Part shown: positions 46,001-54,279 of the stretch, in pieces
How positions within the stretch are numbered: position 1 is the stretch's first letter
Layout of the letters: every line of letters begins with the position of its first letter
Assembly: GCF_007830495.1 (NCBI RefSeq)
Contig: NZ_VLKW01000004.1
Span: 248,001 to 312,000 of the forward strand
Direction of reading: 5' to 3'
DNA from: Pseudoduganella flava
Lineage (GTDB): Bacteria > Pseudomonadota > Gammaproteobacteria > Burkholderiales > Burkholderiaceae_D
DNA: 64,000 nucleotides
Translations under genes and position numbers: made by a program
The notes under the pieces: model-generated
Seen by the model: only the letters and a program-made list of their open reading frames with translations
Databases searched by the model: none
Told to the model about the DNA's origin: nothing

Positions 46001-47920
46001 TTATTGGCGCGGCTGCAGTATGGCCTGCAGGCGGTCCGGCGTGCCTTCGATGCGCTCCAGGCGCGGATACTTCAGGCCGCCGTGATAGTCGAACGATACG
46101 GTGCGGTAGTCGTTGCCGTGCTTGACGAGCAGCTCGATCGGCTTGCTGTCCTTCGTTGCCGCCGTGATTGCCGAGCGCAGCAGTTCAGGCTTGTAGGCGC
46201 GGCCGTTCACGGCCAGCACCGTCGTGTTGCCGGACAGGCCGGCCTTGAAGCCGAGGCCCTCCCAGACGATGCCCGTGACCTTGCCGTCGCTGCCGATCGA
46301 GAAGCCCAGCGAATACTGGAAGTTCGCCGTCTTGCTCTGGTCTTCGACGCCTTTCAGGAACTCCGTCGGCTTGTCCGTGTAGACGAGCTTCCAGCCGGCG
46401 CGTGCCAGGCCGTCCAGCGGCGCCGGGCCGATGTCCTCGACGCGCGTCTTCAGGAACGGGGCCCAGTCGAACGCCTGCACGGAGTTCAGCGCCTTGACGA
46501 CGTCGTCGAACGTGTAGTGCTTGGCATTGACCACGCCGTTGTCGACGCCGAAGAACAGGCGGGCGAAGTCGTCCAGCGAGCGCTTGTCGCCGGACAGCTC
46601 GCGGATCTTCGTATCCACGTCCAGCCAGATCAGCGAACCTTCCACATAGTAATCCTCGCTGCGCTGCCAGTTCGGCCAGACCTGCGGCCGGCGCTGGCTG
46701 ATAATCGGGTCGTTTGTTGTGTCGAGCACCGGGCGCCAGTTGCGGCCCTGCACGTTCGAATAGGTGGCCGCCGAGTTGGCGATCATGTCGCGCACGCTGT
46801 CCAGCTTGACGAGGCCGGAGCGCGATGCCAGCACCTGGCCCCAGTACTGCGTCTGACCTTCGTAGACCCACAGCAGGCCGTTTTCCAGCGGCGTGTTGAA
46901 GTTCGGTACGTCCTGGCCTTTCGGGCGGCGGAACTTGCCGTTCCACGAGTGCGTGAATTCATGCGGCAACAGCGTGCGCACGGCTTCCGTCTTGTTCCAC
47001 TCGGTGAAGTAATTGGCCTTCACGCCGTTCTCGCTGGATTGGTGGTGCTCGCGGCCGACGCCGCCGAATTCATCGGACAGCGCGAACAGGAAATCGTAGT
47101 GCGCATAGTGCTGCGAGTCGAACAGCTTGTACGCCTGCTTGATCAGCTCGCGGTGCGGCGCGATCTGTTCCGGCTTCGCCTCGAGCGCTTCCGGCGTGTC
47201 GGCCACGATGTTCAGGCGTACGGGAACTTTCGCACCCGGATCGAGGTCGATCTGTTTGAAGTAGCGGCCGGCAAACAGCGGCGAGTCGATGAACGTTTCC
47301 AGGTCCGTCGTCTTGAAGCGCACCTCGTCGCCCTTGCGCTCCGCCGTTTCCAGCGCCGTGCCGTATTGCCAGCCGGCCGGCAACGTCAGCGTCGTCTGGA
47401 TCGGGATGCGGCGCGTGTGGTAGCCGGCCGGGTACATCGTCATCGACTGCCACTGGATGCCGAGGATGTCCGGCGTCACCGCGATGCGGCCCTGGTTGCC
47501 TTCGGTCGGCGACAGGTGCTGGTATTCCACGTCCACCGCCGTCACGCCTTTCGGCACGTCGATCTGGAATGCGAACACGTTCAGCGGGTCGCGCTTCCAT
47601 GCCACCGGCTTGCCGCCCGCCGTCACCTTCAGGCCGGCCAGCTGGTGCAGCGCGCCGGTCGGGCCATGCTGGGCGGTGACCCATTGCGGGTACAGCAGCG
47701 TCATCTTGCCCGGCCGGGCGGGAATCGACTGGCGGATGCGGAAGATGCTGTGGGCCGTGTCGGAAGCATCGATGCGCATCTGGATCGTGCCGGGATAGGG
47801 CTGGTCCAGCGCAGGCGGCAGCGGGTTGGCGCTGGCGGAGTTGACGAACACGGCGGAGGCGAAGGTGGTCGCGAAAAGCGCTGGCAGGATCGCTGCGCGC
47901 AGGGTCGAAGGCAGGGTCAT
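46001..47920 (-). CDS. M61-family (glycyl aminopeptidase-like) metallopeptidase
   Basis: A 639-residue exported peptidase: signal peptide to about residue 31 (SASA), an N-terminal beta domain, a catalytic domain with the zinc motif HEFTH at 320-324 and the third ligand Glu in LWVYEGQTQYWG, and a C-terminal PDZ-like region with VTGIVWEGLGFKAGLSGNTTVLAVNG. This order matches M61 peptidases. It is probably periplasmic. It has its own terminator. Confidence 0.92.
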   Translation of the reverse strand: MTLPSTLRAAILPALFATTFASAVFVNSASANPLPPALDQPYPGTIQMRIDASDTAHSIFRIRQSIPARPGKMTLLYPQWVTAQHGPTGALHQLAGLKVTAGGKPVAWKRDPLNVFAFQIDVPKGVTAVDVEYQHLSPTEGNQGRIAVTPDILGIQWQSMTMYPAGYHTRRIPIQTTLTLPAGWQYGTALETAERKGDEVRFKTTDLETFIDSPLFAGRYFKQIDLDPGAKVPVRLNIVADTPEALEAKPEQIAPHRELIKQAYKLFDSQHYAHYDFLFALSDEFGGVGREHHQSSENGVKANYFTEWNKTEAVRTLLPHEFTHSWNGKFRRPKGQDVPNFNTPLENGLLWVYEGQTQYWGQVLASRSGLVKLDSVRDMIANSAATYSNVQGRNWRPVLDTTNDPIISQRRPQVWPNWQRSEDYYVEGSLIWLDVDTKIRELSGDKRSLDDFARLFFGVDNGVVNAKHYTFDDVVKALNSVQAFDWAPFLKTRVEDIGPAPLDGLARAGWKLVYTDKPTEFLKGVEDQSKTANFQYSLGFSIGSDGKVTGIVWEGLGFKAGLSGNTTVLAVNGRAYKPELLRSAITAATKDSKPIELLVKHGNDYRTVSFDYHGGLKYPRLERIEGTPDRLQAILQPRQ

Positions 47921-48016
47921 CGGCTTTGATATGGTTGAGACAAGCTATCGAGTGTAGCACGTAAGAAACTGCCAATGTTTCGGATTGTAACGACGAGGAT
48001 TTTTCAAAAAATCCCC

Positions 48017-48044
48017 CTTGAAACCATTCTGGCCGACCGTATAT
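48017..48044 (+). promoter_or_regulatory. Putative sigma-32 heat-shock promoter for the first hsp20
   Basis: CTTGAAA (48017-48023) is a perfect sigma-32 -35 box; after 13 bp follows CCGTATAT (48037-48044), a fair fit to the CCCCATnT -10 box. It lies just upstream of the RNA-thermometer-like leader. Confidence 0.6.
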
Positions 48045-48129
48045 CGGATGCAGCGGTTGCCCAGCAGGGGACCGTTTCCCAGAAGAGCCGCAAGGCTCGA
48101 TATCGCTTGACTTTGAAAGGATATCCATC
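48045..48129 (+). promoter_or_regulatory. ROSE-like RNA thermometer in front of the first hsp20
   Basis: In the leader, TCGCT (48104-48108) faces the Shine-Dalgarno AAGGA (48118-48122), eight bases before the ATG. TCGCT fits the ROSE anti-Shine-Dalgarno consensus U(U/C)GCU. GATATCGCTT pairs with AAAGGATATC, leaving a G-G pair and one bulged C as in known ROSE elements. A second GCGGTTGCC ... GGGGACCG hairpin lies upstream. At low temperature this would hide the ribosome site. Confidence 0.75.
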
Positions 48130-48585
48130 ATGCGTACTTTTGACCTGACTCCGCTGTACCGCACCGCCATCGGCTTCGATCGCCTGGCCCAGATGCTGAA
48201 CAACGCTGAATCGCAGCCCAGCTATCCCCCGTATAACATCGAACTCGTCTCTGAGGACCAGTACCGCATCGTGATGGCACTGGCCGGCTTCGACCGTTCG
48301 GAAATCGACATCACCAGCGAACGCGACACGCTGTTCATCGTGGGCCGCAAGAACAAGGATGGCGTCGAACGCACCTACCTGCACCGCGGTATCGCCGCGC
48401 GCGACTTCGAGCAGCGCTTCCAGCTCGCGAACCATGTGAAAGTCACCGGTGCATCGTTCACGAACGGCATGCTGACGATCGACCTGGTGCGTGAAGTGCC
48501 GGAGGCGTTCAAGCCCCGCAAGATCGAGATCGGCGGCAGCACCGACAGCGCGCCGGCGATCGAGCAAGCGCGCGCCGCGGCCTGA
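48130..48585 (+). CDS. Hsp20 small heat-shock protein (IbpA-like), first copy
   Basis: A 151-residue alpha-crystallin-domain chaperone: family start MRTFDLTPLYRTAIGFDRL, YNIELVSEDQYRIVMALAGF, RTYLHRGIAARDFEQRFQLANHV and NGMLTIDLVREVPE. It prevents aggregation of heat-damaged proteins. The next gene is a close paralogue (150 residues) with the same leader design. Length and sequence fit IbpA-type class A sHsps. Confidence 0.94.
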   Translation: MRTFDLTPLYRTAIGFDRLAQMLNNAESQPSYPPYNIELVSEDQYRIVMALAGFDRSEIDITSERDTLFIVGRKNKDGVERTYLHRGIAARDFEQRFQLANHVKVTGASFTNGMLTIDLVREVPEAFKPRKIEIGGSTDSAPAIEQARAAA

Positions 48586-48676
48586 TCGCGCTCCGGATGT
48601 GACAGCGTGCCCGCCCTCCCGGCGGGCCGCGGCGAGCCTGGCGCCCGCCGCCATCGACAACGTCATCGAGTTTTTT

Positions 48677-48734
48677 GTACCCGCGGTTGCCCGCCTGGGG
48701 ACCGCACCGATATCGCTTATTGAAAGGATAGATC
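48677..48734 (+). promoter_or_regulatory. ROSE-like RNA thermometer in front of the second hsp20
   Basis: TCGCT (48713-48717) faces AAGGA (48724-48728), six bases before ATG 48735. TATCGCTT pairs with AAAGGATA around a short ATTG-containing loop, again with a G-G pair and a bulged C. The upstream hairpin GCGGT ... ACCGC (48683-48705) repeats the one before the first copy. Position and structure were duplicated with the gene. Confidence 0.75.
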
Positions 48735-49187
48735 ATGCGTACTTTTGACCTGACTCCGCTGTACCGTACCGCCATCGGCTTCGACCGCCTGGCCAACCTG
48801 CTGAACAGCGCCGACACCCCGACCTACCCGCCGTACAACATCGAGTTGGTGGCGGAGGATAAATACCGCATCGTGATGGCGCTGGCCGGCTTCGACCGCA
48901 GCGAGCTCGACATCACGACCGAGCGCGACTCGCTCGTCATCGTCGGCCGCAAGCAGAAGGATGCCGTCGAGCGTACCTTCCTGCACCGCGGCATCGCCGC
49001 CCGCGACTTCGAGCAGCGCTTCCAGCTGGCCGACCACGTGAAGGTCACCGGGGCGGCGTTCGACAACGGCATGCTGACGATCGACCTGGTGCGCGAAGTG
49101 CCCGATGCACTGCGGCCCCGCAAGATCGCCATCGACGGCGTCACGAACAACGTGACGGCGCTGGAACAGAATCGCGCAGCCGCGTAA
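48735..49187 (+). CDS. Hsp20 small heat-shock protein (IbpA-like), second copy
   Basis: A 150-residue paralogue of the preceding gene, sharing MRTFDLTPLYRTAIGFDRLA, RTFLHRGIAARDFEQRFQLA and NGMLTIDLVREVP. Differences gather in the N-terminal arm and the C-terminal tail, where sHsp oligomers vary. The 149-bp gap has no sigma-32-like box, so it may be co-transcribed with the first copy. An intrinsic terminator follows. Confidence 0.94.
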   Translation: MRTFDLTPLYRTAIGFDRLANLLNSADTPTYPPYNIELVAEDKYRIVMALAGFDRSELDITTERDSLVIVGRKQKDAVERTFLHRGIAARDFEQRFQLADHVKVTGAAFDNGMLTIDLVREVPDALRPRKIAIDGVTNNVTALEQNRAAA

Positions 49188-49233
49188 TGTGCGCGGGCCC
49201 CGGCCCGTTGGCGGTACCGTAGCAGCAAGCGAC

Positions 49234-49257
49234 AGGCCGGGGCGACCCGGCCTTTTT
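49234..49257 (+). terminator. Rho-independent terminator after the hsp20 pair
   Basis: AGGCCGGG, GNRA-type loop GCGA, CCCGGCCT and a run of five T. Confidence 0.9.
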
Positions 49258-49354
49258 GCGTCCAGCCGCCGGGGCCGCGCAGTGTTATTAAGTGGCATCT
49301 AAGGTTGAATCTTCATATTGCTACCATCGACACTGATCCAACTGGAGTACAGAT

Positions 49355-50860
49355 ATGAGCAAGGACACCGTTCTGGTCTCGATGACGATGAAACGCCTGG
49401 TAGTGGCGCTGTGCGCCGTCGGCGTACTCGGCGCCGGCGCCGCCATCGCCGTACAGAACCACACCGCCAGCCAGCAGGCCATGGCCGCCCCCGCGCCGGC
49501 CGCGCCGCCCGTCAACGCGGCTGCCGGTGCGCCGGCACCCACGCCGGCGCCGATGATCGCGTTGCCGGACTTCTCCGTGATCGCATCGCGCAATGGCCCG
49601 GCGGTCGTCAACATCAGCACGACCGGCAGCGTGAAGGCGGCCTACGACCGCGGCGACGAGCCGTTCGCCGACGATCCGTTCTTTGAATTCTTCCGCCGCT
49701 TCCAGGGGCCGCCGCAGCGCGGTGGCCGCGACGTGCCGAGCCACGGCATCGGCTCGGGCTTCATCGTCAGCGCCGATGGCCTGATCCTGACCAACGCCCA
49801 CGTCGTGCGCGATGCGCGCGAAGTGACGGTCAAACTCACCGACCGCCGCGAATTCCGCGCCAAGGTGCTGGGCTCCGATCCGAAGACGGACGTCGCGGTG
49901 ATCAAGATCGACGCGAAGAACCTGCCCGTCGTCCCGCTGGGGCGCTCGACCGACGTGAAGGTGGGCGAGTGGGTGCTGGCGATCGGCTCGCCGTTCGGCC
50001 TGGAAAACACGGTGACGGCCGGCGTCGTCAGTGCGAAAGGCCGTTCGCTGGACGACGGCAGCGTGCCGTTCATCCAGACCGACGTCGCCGTCAACCCCGG
50101 CAATTCGGGCGGCCCGCTGTTCAACACGAAGGGTGAAGTCGTCGGCATCAACTCGCAGATCTACAGCCAGACGGGCGGCTACCAGGGCCTGTCGTTCGCG
50201 ATCCCGATCGACGTGGCGCAGCGCATCAAGGAGCAGATCGTCGCCACCGGCAAGGTCGTGCACGCGAAGCTGGGCGTGACGGTGCAGGAAGTCGACCAGA
50301 GCTTCGCCGACTCGTTCAACCTGGCCTCGCCGGAAGGCGCGCTGGTCGCCAACGTCGAGAAGGGCAGCGCGGCCGACCAGGCCGGCCTGAAGCCGGGCGA
50401 CGTGATCCGCTCCGTCAACGGGCAGAAGATCGTCGCTTCGGGCGACCTGTCGGCCTACACGGCGCTGGCCAAGCCGGGCGACAAGGTGACGCTGGACGTC
50501 TGGCGCGAAGGCAAGGCGCTGACCCTGAACGGCAAGCTCGGTAACGCGACCGAGCGCGCGCTGGCCAGCGCGGACGCGGACGAGCCGGCCGCGAAGCTGC
50601 GCCTCGGCCTTGCGCTGCGGCCCCTGGACCCGCTGGAAAAACGCCAGGTGGGCCTGGCCTCCGGCCTCGTCATCGAACGGGCCGGCGGCGCCGCCGCCAG
50701 CGCTGGCGTGCAGCCGGGGGACGTGCTGCTGTCCGTGAACGGCCGGCCCGTCAATTCGATCGAGCAGGTGCGCGACGTGGTGTCGAAATCCACCAAGTCC
50801 GTGGCGCTGTTGATCCAGCGCGGCGAGGAGCGCATTTTTATTCCCGTCCGATTGGGATAA
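49355..50860 (+). CDS. Do-family periplasmic serine protease (DegP/DegQ/MucD-like)
   Basis: A 501-residue protease-chaperone. N-terminal signal or anchor segment at about residues 12-33, an Ala/Pro-rich linker, then the trypsin-like domain with H149 (TNAHVV), D179 (DPKTDVAVIKID) and S251 (NPGNSGGPLFN). Two PDZ domains follow (about 290-375 and 400-495). It degrades misfolded envelope proteins. Length and domains fit DegP or MucD; the exact orthologue is not settled. A two-component system follows on the same strand. Confidence 0.94.
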   Translation: MSKDTVLVSMTMKRLVVALCAVGVLGAGAAIAVQNHTASQQAMAAPAPAAPPVNAAAGAPAPTPAPMIALPDFSVIASRNGPAVVNISTTGSVKAAYDRGDEPFADDPFFEFFRRFQGPPQRGGRDVPSHGIGSGFIVSADGLILTNAHVVRDAREVTVKLTDRREFRAKVLGSDPKTDVAVIKIDAKNLPVVPLGRSTDVKVGEWVLAIGSPFGLENTVTAGVVSAKGRSLDDGSVPFIQTDVAVNPGNSGGPLFNTKGEVVGINSQIYSQTGGYQGLSFAIPIDVAQRIKEQIVATGKVVHAKLGVTVQEVDQSFADSFNLASPEGALVANVEKGSAADQAGLKPGDVIRSVNGQKIVASGDLSAYTALAKPGDKVTLDVWREGKALTLNGKLGNATERALASADADEPAAKLRLGLALRPLDPLEKRQVGLASGLVIERAGGAAASAGVQPGDVLLSVNGRPVNSIEQVRDVVSKSTKSVALLIQRGEERIFIPVRLG

Positions 50861-50880
50861 ACTGCGCCGCTTGGAAGAAC

Positions 50881-50899
50881 GGCCCGCCGGCGGCGGGCC
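50881..50899 (+). terminator. GC hairpin between protease and response-regulator genes
   Basis: GGCCCGCC, loop GGC, GGCGGGCC: perfect 8-bp stem without a T run. It may only partly separate the two genes. Confidence 0.4.
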
Positions 50900-50924
50900 G
50901 CGCCACGATGAAAGGACAAGAACA

Positions 50925-51584
50925 ATGCGGCTGCTGCTGGTGGAAGATGATGTGATGATCGGCGAAGTAGTGCTCGACCTGCTGAGGGCCGAGCACTATG
51001 CCGTCGACTGGGTCAAGGATGGCGCGATGGCCGATACGGCGCTGCAGACGCAGACCTACGACCTGGTGCTGCTCGACCTGGGCCTGCCGCGCAAGGACGG
51101 CCTGGAGGTGTTGCGCTCGATGCGGGCCCGCAAGGAGCTGACGCCCGTGCTGGTGGCCACGGCGCGCGACGCCGTCGAGCAGCGCATCGCCGGCCTCGAT
51201 GCCGGTGCCGACGACTATGTGCTGAAACCGTACGACCTCGATGAGCTGCTGGCGCGCATCCGCGCGCTGTTGCGCCGCTCGGCCGGCCGTGCCGAACCCG
51301 TGTTCGAGCACAAGGGCGTGTCGATCAACCCGCAGACGCGGGAGGTGATCGCCGGTGGCCAGCAGGTGAACCTGTCCGCGCGCGAGTGGGCGGTGCTGGA
51401 GGCGTTGATCGCCCGGCCCGGCATCGTGCTGTCGCGCGCCCAGCTGGAGGAAAAGCTGTACAGCTGGAAGGATGAGGTGAACAGCAATGCCGTCGAGGTG
51501 TACATCCACGGCCTGCGCAAGAAGCTGGGCGCGGAGCTGATCCAGAACGTGCGCGGCCTCGGCTACATGGTGCCGAAGGCATGA
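50925..51584 (+). CDS. OmpR-family response regulator (QseB/PmrA-like)
   Basis: A 219-residue regulator: receiver domain with D51 (LLDLGLPRKDG) and K in VLKPYDLDELL, then a winged-helix DNA-binding domain (LSAREWAVLEALIARPGIVLSR, EVYIHGLRKKLG, RGLGYMV). AAAGGACAAG precedes ATG 50925. Its stop overlaps the start of the sensor kinase (ATGA). The signal is unknown; placement after the Do protease hints at envelope stress. Confidence 0.93.
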   Translation: MRLLLVEDDVMIGEVVLDLLRAEHYAVDWVKDGAMADTALQTQTYDLVLLDLGLPRKDGLEVLRSMRARKELTPVLVATARDAVEQRIAGLDAGADDYVLKPYDLDELLARIRALLRRSAGRAEPVFEHKGVSINPQTREVIAGGQQVNLSAREWAVLEALIARPGIVLSRAQLEEKLYSWKDEVNSNAVEVYIHGLRKKLGAELIQNVRGLGYMVPKA

Positions 51585-52945
51585 GGCGCATGAAGGTCGA
51601 CACGCACTCGCTGCGCGGCCGCCTGCTGTGGTTCCTGCTGGCGGCGATCACGATGGCCGCGCTGGCCCAGGCGATGATCGCCTACCGCAGCGCCTTGAAC
51701 GATGCCGACCAGATCTTCGACTACCACATGCAGCAGATGGCGCTGGCGCTGCGTTCCGGCGCACCGCTGGCCAACAGCATCGCCGGCCCCAGCGCCGATC
51801 CCGGCAACGACGAGATGGTGGTGCAGGTGTGGACGCCGGACGGCATCCAGGTGTTCCGCTCGATCTCGCGCGCCGAGCTGCCGCAGCGCGCCGTGCTGGG
51901 CTTCTCGAACGTGAAGGCGAAGGGCACCACGTACCGGGTGTTCTCCGTCCAGACCAGCAACCAGACCGTGCAGATCGCCCAGGACATGGCCGTGCGCAAG
52001 CGCATGGCCGGCGCGCTGGCGCTGCGCACCGTCGGGCCGATCGCGCTGATGGCGCCGATGCTGATGCTGGTCGTCTGGTGGGTCGTCAGCGGCTCGCTGG
52101 CGCCGGTGGCGCGGGTGCGTCGCCAGGTCGCGTCGCGCCAGGCGGACGACCTGTCGCCCGTCTCCGAAGCGGACTTGCCGGACGAGGTGAAGCCGCTGGT
52201 GCAGGAACTGAACCTGCTGTTCGGCCGCGTGCGCACGGCATTCGACGCGCAGCAGCACTTCGTGGCGGACGCCGCGCACGAGCTGCGTTCGCCGCTGGCG
52301 GCACTGAAGCTGCAGGTGCTGAGCCTCGATCGCGCGGAGGACGATGCAAGCCGCAAGGTCGCCATCGGCCGGCTGACGGCGGGCATCGAGCGCGCCACCC
52401 GGCTCGTCGAGCAGCTGCTCGTGCTGGCCCGCCAGGAAGCGGCCGAGGCGAAGCTGGAACCCGTCAGCCTGACGGACCTGGCCAAGCGCACGCTGGCCGA
52501 CATGGTCGGGCCGGCGCAGGCGCGCGCCATCGACCTCGGGCTGCACGACGTGGAAGACGCCACCGTGCAGGGCCAGTCGGATGCGCTCCTGGTCCTGCTG
52601 CGCAACCTGATCGACAACGCGATCAAGTACACGCCGTCCGGCGGCACCGTCGACGTTTCCGTGCGCAGCACCGACAGCGGTGCCGTGCTGGTCGTCGAGG
52701 ACAGCGGCCCGGGCATCTCGCCGGAAGAACGCGAGCGCGTGTTCAGCCGCTTCTACCGGGTGCCGGGCAGTACGGCGACCGGCAGCGGCCTGGGGCTGGC
52801 GATCATCAAGGCGATCGCCGAGCGGCATGGCGCCACGCTGGCGCTGGACAAATCCGAGCGCCTCGGGGGGCTCTTGGTGCAGGTGACGTTCCCCGCCACC
52901 GCGCCGGCCGCGCCGAAAGTCACCCTGGCCAAGAGCGCCGCCTGA
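51581..52945 (+). CDS. Sensor histidine kinase (QseC-like)
   Basis: A 454-residue inner-membrane kinase: membrane segments at about 15-34 and 151-172, a periplasmic domain between them, a HAMP-like linker, the phosphorylated H233 (ADAAHELRSPLAAL), N box NLIDNAIKYTP and G boxes VEDSGPGIS and GSGLGLAI. It pairs with the overlapping response regulator upstream. The periplasmic domain of about 115 residues does not show a recognised sensor fold. Confidence 0.93.
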   Translation: MRRMKVDTHSLRGRLLWFLLAAITMAALAQAMIAYRSALNDADQIFDYHMQQMALALRSGAPLANSIAGPSADPGNDEMVVQVWTPDGIQVFRSISRAELPQRAVLGFSNVKAKGTTYRVFSVQTSNQTVQIAQDMAVRKRMAGALALRTVGPIALMAPMLMLVVWWVVSGSLAPVARVRRQVASRQADDLSPVSEADLPDEVKPLVQELNLLFGRVRTAFDAQQHFVADAAHELRSPLAALKLQVLSLDRAEDDASRKVAIGRLTAGIERATRLVEQLLVLARQEAAEAKLEPVSLTDLAKRTLADMVGPAQARAIDLGLHDVEDATVQGQSDALLVLLRNLIDNAIKYTPSGGTVDVSVRSTDSGAVLVVEDSGPGISPEERERVFSRFYRVPGSTATGSGLGLAIIKAIAERHGATLALDKSERLGGLLVQVTFPATAPAAPKVTLAKSAA

Positions 52946-53005
52946 CGGCAGAGCCGCGCAGTGGGCTAGAATGTCCGCCATGACATTTTCGCAACCAGGC
53001 AGCGC

Positions 53006-54127
53006 ATGAAAAAAATCGGCTTCTCCGGTACGCTCGACCCGATCACCAACGGCCATATGTGGGTGATCGGCGAGGCCCGCTCGATCGCGGACGAGGTGAT
53101 CGTCTTCCTGTCGCAGAACTCCACCAAGCAGCCCCGTTTCTCGGCCGAGGAACGGCGCGCGATCGTGCTGGAGAGCTGCGCCGAACGGCAATGGGACAAT
53201 GTGCAGGTCGTCATCGTCAAGAGCGACTACACGGCGCGCGTGGCGCGGAAGCACGGCGTCGAATACCTGATCCGCGGCATTCGCACAACCGCCGACTTCG
53301 ATTACGAGAACCTGATCCAGCAAACCAATGTGGAAGTGATCGGCGGCGCGAAGACGCTGTTCGTGATGCCGCCGCGCGACCTGGGGTCCGTCAGCTCCAG
53401 CTTCGTCAAGGCGCTGGAAGGCCCGGTCGGCTGGAACTGGACGACGAAGAAATTCGTGCCCGGCCCGGCGTACCGCGCCTGGATCATCAGCTGGCTGCAC
53501 AAGGAGTGGCAGGCGCTGTTCGGCAGCGCGGCCGAGGACTGGTTCAACCGGCTCACCGGGGCTGACGCGTACGGCGGCGCCACACGCCACTACCACAACC
53601 TCGACCACCTCGTGCACGGCCTGGCGGAGATCCGCGCGTGGGCCGCGAACACCCAGCCTGCGCAGCGCGATGCGGACCTCGTGCGCGCGGCATTCTGGTT
53701 CCACGACGCGCACTACGGCCACGAGGCCGATGCCGCCGTGTCGAACGAAGAAGCCAGTGCGCGCCTGTGGCTGGCCAGCGGCCTGGAACCGGATGCGGGC
53801 AGGGCGGACGAAGTGGCCACGCTGATCCGCGCCACCGACCACCTGCAGGGCGGCCACGTCGTGCATGCAATGAAGGAGGTCCTGCTGGGCGTGGACCTGG
53901 CGATCCTGGGCCAGGACGAGGAAGTCTACGAGCACTACGCGCGCGGCATCCGCGCCGAGTACGGCCACGTGCCCGACGAGCGCTACAACGCGCAGCGCAC
54001 CCGCGTGCTGGAGCACCTGCGCGGCAAGGCCTATGGCGGCACGTTGTACGCCGACCCGTGGTTCGCCGAGCAGTACAGCGAACCGGCGATCGTCAACCTG
54101 ACGCGGGAGCTGGCGGCATTGGGGTGA
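53006..54127 (+). CDS. Phosphopantetheine adenylyltransferase-like domain fused to an HD-type hydrolase domain
   Basis: A 373-residue two-part protein. Residues 1-140 match CoaD: GTLDPITNGH (8-17), STKQPRFSAEER (39-50), IRGIRTTADFDYE (89-101) and SVSSSFVK (128-134), all key positions kept. Residues of about 165-370 match a predicted metal-dependent HD phosphohydrolase: HYHNLDHL (195-202), WFHDAHYGHEAD (231-242) and later helices. Normal CoaD has about 160 residues and no HD part. ATG 53006 is 60 bp after the kinase stop. The reaction of the fused protein is unknown. Confidence 0.85.
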   Translation: MKKIGFSGTLDPITNGHMWVIGEARSIADEVIVFLSQNSTKQPRFSAEERRAIVLESCAERQWDNVQVVIVKSDYTARVARKHGVEYLIRGIRTTADFDYENLIQQTNVEVIGGAKTLFVMPPRDLGSVSSSFVKALEGPVGWNWTTKKFVPGPAYRAWIISWLHKEWQALFGSAAEDWFNRLTGADAYGGATRHYHNLDHLVHGLAEIRAWAANTQPAQRDADLVRAAFWFHDAHYGHEADAAVSNEEASARLWLASGLEPDAGRADEVATLIRATDHLQGGHVVHAMKEVLLGVDLAILGQDEEVYEHYARGIRAEYGHVPDERYNAQRTRVLEHLRGKAYGGTLYADPWFAEQYSEPAIVNLTRELAALG

Positions 54128-54173
54128 TGGGGGCCAGCGGGCCACGGCGGCATTCCACCCAACGGCAGGTGCC

Positions 54174-54234
54174 GGGGTCAGACCCCATTCCTGCAACTCT
54201 CGCGCTTGCCGCCGCAGGTATGGGGTCTGACCCC
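54174..54234. repeat. Paired GGGTCAGACCCC palindromes
   Basis: GGGGTCAGACCCCAT (54174-54188) and ATGGGGTCTGACCCC (54220-54234) are perfect inverted copies of 15 bp, 31 bp apart; each arm is itself nearly palindromic. The flank AGGGTTTGCC after the second arm equals that at 3265. It lies between convergent genes. Confidence 0.85.
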
Positions 54235-54279
54235 AGGGTTTGCCTCGGGGTGGCTTTCAACGCTGACGGCTCGCGATCG

